Shown here piece after piece: positions 4,707-8,552 of a stretch of 8,552 nucleotides of DNA. The stretch lies in NCBI GenBank assembly GCA_004552195.1, contig SFPC01000078.1:1-8552 (forward strand), in the 5' to 3' direction. The stretch's first letter is position 1, and each line of letters opens with the position of its first letter. The stretch is from Bacteroidales bacterium. Lineage in GTDB: Bacteria > Bacteroidota > Bacteroidia > Bacteroidales > Bacteroidaceae. The notes below the pieces were generated by a model. It ran no database searches, was not told the DNA's origin, and saw only the letters and a program-made list of their open reading frames with translations. The translations under genes were made by a program, and so were the position numbers.

Positions 4707-6185
4707 TCAATGGCTTTTGAAGGTCTTCCAGCGCCTTATCCGCTCCCTAAGGGGGGCCCAGGCGTACTCGTTGGCGTTCGTGGCGTGGTCGTCCCAATCG
4801 GCCCTCACTCGCCCATCGTCCCCCCTCCTTGCGTTCTTCATCTCGCGCCAAAGGTTAGGGCAGGCCTCGGATACCTTGAACTCGCCCCAAGCCATCAATA
4901 GCCGCGAGAAGTCAACGCGAGATTGGATGGGGATCTTCGTAGACGGCATGAAACGCACGGAAAACAGGCCCTGCCTCCTCGCCTCGAGCTCAAGCCCTTG
5001 CCGGAAGCCCCCGGAATCCGCCGAATCAACGTAAACGGGCAAAATGAACCCGCCTATTTGCTCCGCGTGGTCGACGTCTCGCCACCTCTTGAGCGTGGAA
5101 ATGAGCTCTTGCTGCAATTCCGGCCCGGTCTTAGGCTTAATAGCGCCGTCGTTCGACCAAAAATACTCATCGAGGCAAACCAAGCTGCACCCGTCCGCCG
5201 TGAGCCCGCATAATTGCATGGTTGTAGCCGACCCGTACCCCTCGGCTTGCTTCTTGCCTTTGAGCGTATGTCCTTCTCCGTCCGAGATCCCGAAATCTAT
5301 CCCAATGGCCATAGCCGATAGGCGGAGCCTGTTGGCCTCTTGCCTAGGCAGTTTGAGGTCGTCCGTGAGCTCTGGATAGGTCGCTTCCGTGGAATTCCCC
5401 CAACACCCAAGCCCCTCCACCAGGTAAATCTCCGGCGCCTGGTGTTTTAGCGCCATCATGCCATCGTCGTATTCAGGCGAGCGGAACTCGTTTATTTTGT
5501 AGTTGGCCTTGTGAAGATAGAGCCCTTTCCCGAAGCCTAGGTTGAATTCCGGGTCCTCAAAATCTATGAACGGTTCGCGCTCCATCCTTTCCGGGTCGTC
5601 CTCAAGGCGTCCTTTGAAGAAGGTCGAATAGATCCAGTGCTCTTTGTTCCAGGGGTTCATGCAAAGCGTCAGTTGGAGGTCTTTTTCCGTTAGCCCGTAC
5701 TCTTCGGCCTCTTTCTTTCCTAACCTAATGGAGCCGTCCACCTTGCGGAAATCCTCATAACTCTTGAGCTCCGAGGCTTCCTCGAAATAAACGTCTGTGA
5801 AAACCCCGTGCCTGGCCTTCAATGACGTTTGCCCGGTTGGGTTGTTGAACCCCTTGAAGAGTATTTGCTGGCCTGTCACTTTGTAAATAATCTCCCTCGG
5901 CGTGTTCCGGATTTGGAAATATGGCAACAGCTGCATTTGATCCAATCGCTGGATGAGGTTGGGGAACGTGCTAGAACCGTTGTCAACCTCGTTTTGACGA
6001 ACGAAAAGGACGTTTCTATATTGATTAGAAAGGATTTTCAAAATGGGCTCAAAGCCCATTATATCAACGGATTTTTTGGTGTTGCGCGCGGATGAAAAAA
6101 CGCGGTAGCGGTCTTTGCAATTCGTGAACCACCCATTGCCATATCCCCCGCCGATGAGCTCGGAAACCTTGAGAAGCGTGGCCAT
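4707..6185 (-). CDS. terL: Terminase large subunit (PBSX/Terminase_3-like)
   Basis: The 492-residue protein is the packaging motor ATPase and headful or cleavage nuclease. The N-terminal ATPase has a variant Walker A at VFSSARNTKKSVDI (29-42, with K37-K38-S39), Walker B at DVYFEEASE (131-139) and a coupling-type motif LCMNPWNKEHW (174-184). The RNase H-like nuclease shows its three expected acidic positions: D297 in IGIDFG, D387 in VYVDSADSGG, and D465/D466-H467 in WDDHATNANEYAW. The length is slightly longer than usual for the group. The ATG at 6185 starts 4 nt after the terS stop with only a weak A-rich site, which suggests translational coupling to terS. The 383-nt gap after it, before the portal gene, is unusual. 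Confidence 0.95.
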   Translation of the reverse strand: MATLLKVSELIGGGYGNGWFTNCKDRYRVFSSARNTKKSVDIMGFEPILKILSNQYRNVLFVRQNEVDNGSSTFPNLIQRLDQMQLLPYFQIRNTPREIIYKVTGQQILFKGFNNPTGQTSLKARHGVFTDVYFEEASELKSYEDFRKVDGSIRLGKKEAEEYGLTEKDLQLTLCMNPWNKEHWIYSTFFKGRLEDDPERMEREPFIDFEDPEFNLGFGKGLYLHKANYKINEFRSPEYDDGMMALKHQAPEIYLVEGLGCWGNSTEATYPELTDDLKLPRQEANRLRLSAMAIGIDFGISDGEGHTLKGKKQAEGYGSATTMQLCGLTADGCSLVCLDEYFWSNDGAIKPKTGPELQQELISTLKRWRDVDHAEQIGGFILPVYVDSADSGGFRQGLELEARRQGLFSVRFMPSTKIPIQSRVDFSRLLMAWGEFKVSEACPNLWREMKNARRGDDGRVRADWDDHATNANEYAWAPLRERIRRWKTFKSH

Positions 6186-6189
6186 GCGG

Positions 6190-6540
6190 TTATTCTTTTT
6201 TCACGTCTGAAATAATGGTCACTGCCTGATTGGCCGAAATTTCCTGCTTTTCGGTTTGCCCTAAATATTGCTTTCCGAGCCAAATGGCCATAGTGGCGTT
6301 TTGCTGGGCGAGCTCGAATTGAGTACGCCTTAGGCTTTTCTTGCCTTTTTCCTTCCCCTTTCGCCAAAGCGTCATAAATTTATCATCGCTTCTCAACGTG
6401 TTTTCGTCGATGTCGAGCACGGCCGCGCATTCTGAAAGCGAGCACTGAATAGACCCCAACCCCTCCGCTTGCTTGTAGTCGATTTCGATATTTGGACGGC
6501 CGACCTTGTCTAGTGGTTCCTTTTCGCCTTTTTGGATCAT
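6190..6540 (-). CDS. terS: Terminase small subunit
   Basis: The 116-residue DNA-recognition subunit of the terminase matches the small terminases of Gram-positive phages. After GRPNIEID (14-21) comes a helix-turn-helix-like region, AEGLGSIQCSLSECAAVLDIDENTLR (25-50), expected to bind the packaging start site. A basic RKGKEKGKKSLRRTQFELAQ stretch (60-79) and the characteristic NATMAIWLGKQYLGQTEKQE (81-100) follow; in the family this part serves oligomer formation. The ATG at 6540 has AAGGAG (6551-6556) 10 nt upstream. It directly precedes terL. A terminator lies upstream, with a candidate extended -10 promoter between it and the ATG, so packaging genes may have their own transcription start. 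Confidence 0.93.
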   Translation of the reverse strand: MIQKGEKEPLDKVGRPNIEIDYKQAEGLGSIQCSLSECAAVLDIDENTLRSDDKFMTLWRKGKEKGKKSLRRTQFELAQQNATMAIWLGKQYLGQTEKQEISANQAVTIISDVKKE

Positions 6541-6565
6541 TTCGTTTTGTCTCCTTCTCTTTCTG

Positions 6566-6581
6566 CGTGGATTCTACCACG
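6566..6581 (-). promoter_or_regulatory. Candidate extended -10 promoter for terS-terL inside a small palindrome
   Basis: On the minus strand TGGTAGAAT (6571-6579) fits the extended -10 form TGNTATAAT with one change. The expected -35 position is only a T-run. Initiation would be near 6564, leaving about 24 nt that include the terS AAGGAG site. The hexamer is exactly flanked by CGTGG and CCACG, a 5-bp inverted repeat, which could be an operator or a 5' hairpin. Confidence 0.4.
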
Positions 6582-6592
6582 GGAGGAGATGC

Positions 6593-6627
6593 AAAAAAAC
6601 CCCGGAGGTCAAAGCCCCAGGGGTTTT
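6593..6627 (-). terminator. Rho-independent terminator upstream of terS
   Basis: On the minus strand AAAACCCC (6620-6627 with 6596-6603) forms an 8-bp stem with GGGGTTTT. Further partial pairing inside the loop (GGGG with CCTC-type bases) extends it. A run of seven T residues (6593-6599) completes it. The TGA of the upstream 129-codon gene lies inside the loop. Confidence 0.85.
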
Positions 6628-6998
6628 AAATCGTCATCGGTCAAGAAGAAGAAAAGCGGATCTTTAAGCCTTTTCTTTTCGTCTAGCTCCTTTCTAATTA
6701 TTCGCTTTCTCGCGCCGGCCGGGTCATCCAGGCGAAGGGGCGAAAGCAAGAAGAAAGCCGCGCTTTTCGCCGTGGTTGAAACGATTTCCACAGAGAAGAT
6801 TGCCCAACCCTTGAAAAAGCATTCCGGCCCCTCGTTCCCGGATTTGACGGGGAAAGCCAGGGTTGCGTACCTCCCACGGGGGATGGCGGCGAAACGCTCC
6901 GGGCGCTCGACGGAGCAAACGGGATCGCACGCGTATGCGAGCCCAAGCGCGCGCGGGAGGCTTTTAAAAACGGCTTCCCTTCCCTTCCCAACCTTCAA
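6609..6998 (-). CDS. Uncharacterised 129-residue protein, TTG start
   Basis: The frame starts at a TTG (6996-6998) that shares three bases with the TGA of the preceding gene (TTGA overlap) and has a near-ideal AAGGAGG site 7 nt upstream, so the start is well supported despite the rare codon. The product MKVGKGREAVFKSLPRALGL... has two cysteines early on (residues about 24 and 28, CDPVC), a short hydrophobic FFKGWAIFSVEIV stretch, a basic ARKRIIRKELDEKKR region and a hydrophobic FFF segment near the end. No family is recognised. The C-terminal LKPLGL and stop codon are coded within the terminator. A serine/lysine-rich frame on the plus strand covers the same DNA but lacks a ribosome site and runs against the operon. 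Confidence 0.65.
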   Translation of the reverse strand: MKVGKGREAVFKSLPRALGLAYACDPVCSVERPERFAAIPRGRYATLAFPVKSGNEGPECFFKGWAIFSVEIVSTTAKSAAFFLLSPLRLDDPAGARKRIIRKELDEKKRLKDPLFFFLTDDDLKPLGL

Positions 6999-7192
6999 TT
7001 TGAAATCCTCCTTATTTCTTCTTTGATTGCCTTCTCCGCGTCAAGAAACGCCATAGCCCGAGCCCGCAAAGCGGAGGAAATTTCATACCTCTTTTTTTCG
7101 TCTTGCTTTTCAGACGCTTCCGCCGCTTCCTTGGCTTTCTCGCCGAAGAGCTCGGCGAAGTTGTTCAACTCGTAAATTAGCGCGTCTTTCAT
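6995..7192 (-). CDS. Small helical hypothetical protein (65 residues)
   Basis: I choose the ATG at 7192, which overlaps the upstream TGA as ATGA and has AGGAAGG 7 nt upstream. A longer version from 7285 has no such site and a very basic extension lying in the upstream gene. The product (MKDALIYELNNFAELFGEKA...) is charged and nearly all predicted helix: an amphipathic first helix, a lysine/glutamate-rich turn at about residues 28-36, and a second helix ending EEIRRISN. It could be a small dimeric coiled-coil protein. No family is recognised. Its last codons double as the Shine-Dalgarno site of the next gene (the AGG-AGG arginine codons), so the two are tightly coupled. Confidence 0.75.
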   Translation of the reverse strand: MKDALIYELNNFAELFGEKAKEAAEASEKQDEKKRYEISSALRARAMAFLDAEKAIKEEIRRISN

Positions 7193-7725
7193 TTTTCCGC
7201 CTTCCTGAATTCCAAATAGTCCCCGGCCTTTCCTCCTCTTGGGGCGTCGTTTTTGAGCTCGTAAGTGAGCCCAAGACGCGCGCATGCTTCGTTTAGTCCT
7301 TCAGGGATCTTGTAGTAAGATCTGCTCGCCCATTTCCCGCCGTATTGGTTGTAAGGTCGGAAAATGGATTTTAGCGGCCTCCCCGTGAGTTCCGATTCGA
7401 TGACTTTTTCGGCCAGCCAGCCCCAAGTTTTGAAACCGCGTTTTATTTTGATGGCCAACCCGGTTTTTTGGATGATATCCTCCGGCGTTCGGCTGTCGTC
7501 TGCGTATTTGCCTGGGATGTATGCCCTTTCTGATACGGCCTCAGTAAGTGGGCATCGTGGGCCGTTTACGCAAACGATCGACCCCACGCGGTAAGCGGCC
7601 CAGTTTTGTCCGTTCTCGCCGATTTTCTCGGCCCTCCCTACCGCTTTAAATTGGTCAAGGAGAAAATCCGGGATGTTTAAAATCGGCATTCCGGAGGCTG
7701 CTGCGATTAGCTCTTTTTTGGTCAT
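7189..7725 (-). CDS. Uncharacterised 178-residue phage protein
   Basis: The ATG at 7725 follows the previous stop by 2 nt, with GAGGAGG in the tail of the previous gene as ribosome site. The product starts MTKKELIAAASGMPILNIPDFLLDQFKAVGRAEKIGENGQNWAAYRVGSIVCVNGPRCPLTEAVSE and is soluble, mixed alpha/beta in appearance, without signal peptide or membrane helix. Two cysteines flank a glycine-proline turn (VCVNGPRCPL, about residues 51-60), too few for a clear zinc site. The C-terminal part is basic and aromatic (RPYNQYGGKWASRSYYKIPEGLNEAC). I recognise no family and see no catalytic motif. Its place just upstream of the terminase genes is where accessory late-switch proteins and endonucleases are often coded, but there is no HNH or helix-turn-helix signature. 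Confidence 0.8.
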   Translation of the reverse strand: MTKKELIAAASGMPILNIPDFLLDQFKAVGRAEKIGENGQNWAAYRVGSIVCVNGPRCPLTEAVSERAYIPGKYADDSRTPEDIIQKTGLAIKIKRGFKTWGWLAEKVIESELTGRPLKSIFRPYNQYGGKWASRSYYKIPEGLNEACARLGLTYELKNDAPRGGKAGDYLEFRKAEK

Positions 7726-7727
7726 GG

Positions 7728-8096
7728 TTATTCGTCCTCCTCTTCTTCCAGCACTTTATCTATGGCTTGCGGCAAAACGTAGCATCTAACGGCAACGTCC
7801 ACGCCTTCAGGCCCGAGGTCTGTTAGGTCATTAAGAGAATACCCGAAGCATCTGGCAGCTTCCTCGATTAAATCGCCGTTGTGGCAAAGGTTCTCTTCGG
7901 CTTCCCACGCGTTGAATGTGTACGAGCCGGAAGCGTTTCCGGTTACTCTGTCATCATCAAATAAAAGATCGTGAATATATTCTTTTTTTCCGTCTTCATC
8001 GAGCCCGGCGAGCTCCTTTTTTTCGTCTTCGCCCAAATCTTCAATAGCTGCTTTGACGTCATTTATTACGGAGTTTAGATAATCGTATTGTTCCAT
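7728..8096 (-). CDS. Conserved phage hypothetical protein with VTGNASGSYTF motif
   Basis: The 122-residue acidic protein starts at an ATG (8096) with AAGGAG 8 nt upstream. The segment DDDRVTGNASGSYTFNAWEAEENLCHNGDLIEEA (about 47-80) resembles a short protein I recall from Gram-positive and gut phages (pattern VTGNxSGSYTF..AEENL.HN.DL..EA), followed by a GVDVAVRCYVLPQAI strand-helix end (98-112) and an acidic tail. No biochemical function is known to me for that family. It is likely a small soluble domain. It stops 2 nt before the next gene. The family resemblance is from memory and needs a profile search. Confidence 0.85.
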   Translation of the reverse strand: MEQYDYLNSVINDVKAAIEDLGEDEKKELAGLDEDGKKEYIHDLLFDDDRVTGNASGSYTFNAWEAEENLCHNGDLIEEAARCFGYSLNDLTDLGPEGVDVAVRCYVLPQAIDKVLEEEEDE

Positions 8097-8113
8097 TTTA
8101 TTAACTCCTTTTT

Positions 8114-8320
8114 TTAATCATTTGAAGAATAAATAAGTATTTTTGAGAGGGTCTCGAAAATAGCGGAATGCGTTTTTTCACAATTCAACATGTCTAAAGC
8201 GGCTTCATCTTGCCCCCTTTTTTGGCAATCTTTTTTGATTTCGCGGCATTTCCTTTCTGTTTTGTATTCCTCATACATTAACTCGCGGATTTTATTAATG
8301 ATCTCTTCATTGGTTTTCAT
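8114..8320 (-). CDS. Small charged hypothetical protein (68 residues)
   Basis: The ATG at 8320 (MKTNEEIINKIRELMYEEYKTERKC) has AAGGAG about 6 nt upstream. A longer frame from a TTG at 8470 has no ribosome site and would read through GC-rich hairpins, so I take the shorter one. The protein is helical and charged with three cysteines, without membrane segment or recognised domain. A/T-ending codons are much more common here than in the capsid genes, giving a different base usage from the structural block. It is the first gene after the leader and promoter, and lies 17 nt upstream of the next gene. Confidence 0.75.
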   Translation of the reverse strand: MKTNEEIINKIRELMYEEYKTERKCREIKKDCQKRGQDEAALDMLNCEKTHSAIFETLSKILIYSSND

Positions 8321-8498
8321 TTTTTGCTCCTTGCTTCCCTTTTTTCGCTTCCCAGCGTTGGCGGCGATGGGATGCCGCTTTTGTTTGGTCTGCGAGGCTA
8401 TAGCCCCCCGGTTTGTGCTTCCGGCCTGGGCGACACATGGCGCCAGGCCTTCCGCTATGTCAAGGATCAATTGGGAAACGGGTTTCTAACCTTTCCAC
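8321..8498 (-). other. GC-rich, hairpin-forming leader (possible structured RNA)
   Basis: This non-coding stretch lies between the candidate promoter and the first gene. Hairpins visible on both strands are GGCCTGGGCG (8423-8432) with CGCCAGGCC (8441-8449), 9 pairs with one bulged G; the palindrome GGCTATAGCC (8396-8405); and GCGGC (8361-8365) with GCCGC (8374-8378). The density of stems in an otherwise A/T-leaning gene block suggests RNA structure, but it matches no riboswitch or tRNA I can name. Confidence 0.4.
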
Positions 8499-8504
8499 AG
8501 TATA

Positions 8505-8533
8505 AATATACGCCGAAACGCCAGGCGTAGCAA
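8505..8533 (-). promoter_or_regulatory. Candidate promoter for the small-gene operon
   Basis: On the minus strand TTGCTA (8528-8533) and TATATT (8505-8510) are 17 nt apart (4/6 and 5/6 to consensus). Initiation near 8498 would give a leader of about 180 nt. The spacer contains the palindrome ACGCCAGGCGT (8518-8528). Confidence 0.4.
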
Positions 8534-8552
8534 GTGCCTTTTAAAACTTGCT
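8518..8552. repeat. Two overlapping inverted repeats at the promoter
   Basis: The palindrome ACGCCAGGCGT (8518-8528) lies between the -10 and -35 boxes. AGCAAGT (8529-8535) with ACTTGCT (8546-8552) forms a 7-bp inverted repeat around 10 nt that covers most of the -35 box. Such placement fits repressor operators; the second repeat reaches the window edge, so it may be longer. CGCCAGGC from the first also occurs at 8441-8448. Confidence 0.5.

Noticed and set aside
6532..7026. A 164-codon plus-strand frame opposite the TTG-started gene
   Set aside because: It encodes S/K/F-rich low-complexity sequence, lacks a Shine-Dalgarno site and runs through the terminator, while the minus-strand gene has a near-ideal site and an overlapping junction.
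8396..8420. GGGGCTATAGC on the minus strand, similar to the 5' end of some tRNA genes
   Set aside because: No anticodon arm, T-loop motif or closing acceptor stem follows.
8114..8470. N-terminally extended version (118 codons, TTG start) of the first small gene
   Set aside because: There is no ribosome site at 8470, and the ATG at 8320 has AAGGAG at good spacing.
8190..8530. Plus-strand frames in the leader that look mildly protein-like
   Set aside because: They start with weak codons without ribosome sites, cross the candidate promoter and palindromes, and match no family I can name.
1..8552. No TAG stop among the genes, suggesting possible stop-codon recoding
   Set aside because: TAG is commonly the rarest stop, the gene number is small, and no in-frame TAG interrupts any family-conserved protein.
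1..8552. CRISPR array, insertion sequence or integrase
   Set aside because: There is no regularly spaced repeat array, transposase or recombinase sequence in any frame.

Overview
The window looks like the head-morphogenesis end of a tailed double-stranded DNA phage or prophage (Caudoviricetes, siphovirus-like late module). Every gene I accept lies on the minus strand, so biological order runs from high to low coordinate. Canonical AGGAGG-type Shine-Dalgarno sites, sigma70-type promoters and an A118/SPP1-like portal beside a PBSX-like terminase suggest a low- or mid-GC Gram-positive host. The host cannot be fixed from sequence alone, and no integration gene, tRNA or host gene is visible.

Layout in transcription order: (1) 8552-8321, a promoter and a GC-rich, hairpin-rich non-coding leader. 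(2) 8320-6609, five small uncharacterised genes with close or overlapping stop/start junctions; the last starts with TTG and ends inside a rho-independent terminator. (3) 6579-4707, a possible extended -10 promoter, then terS and terL. (4) 4706-4324, an unusual AT-rich non-coding island packed with inverted and direct repeats. (5) 4323-2707, the portal gene, with a promoter placed so that its mRNA would be leaderless. (6) 2710-578, a promoter overlapping the portal stop codon, then scaffold, a 69-residue helical protein and the major capsid protein, ending in a strong terminator. (7) 558-1, a near-consensus promoter nested inside that terminator, starting a leaderless-looking head-tail connector gene and the first 20 codons of the next connector-region gene.

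The gene products form a standard DNA-packaging and capsid pathway. TerS recognises DNA, TerL translocates and cuts it through the portal, and the capsid protein assembles on the scaffold around the portal. The connector then closes the vertex for tail joining. No separate prohead protease or Mu F-like minor head gene is present between portal and capsid.

The unusual part is the regulatory wiring. The cassette is cut into short units by terminators and promoters. Two genes (portal and connector) share an almost identical 19-nt start element in which the -10 box ends 6 nt before the ATG. The terL-portal gap carries a 17-bp perfect inverted repeat, a 9-bp hairpin and a repeated AACTATCAT-containing motif with no coding explanation.
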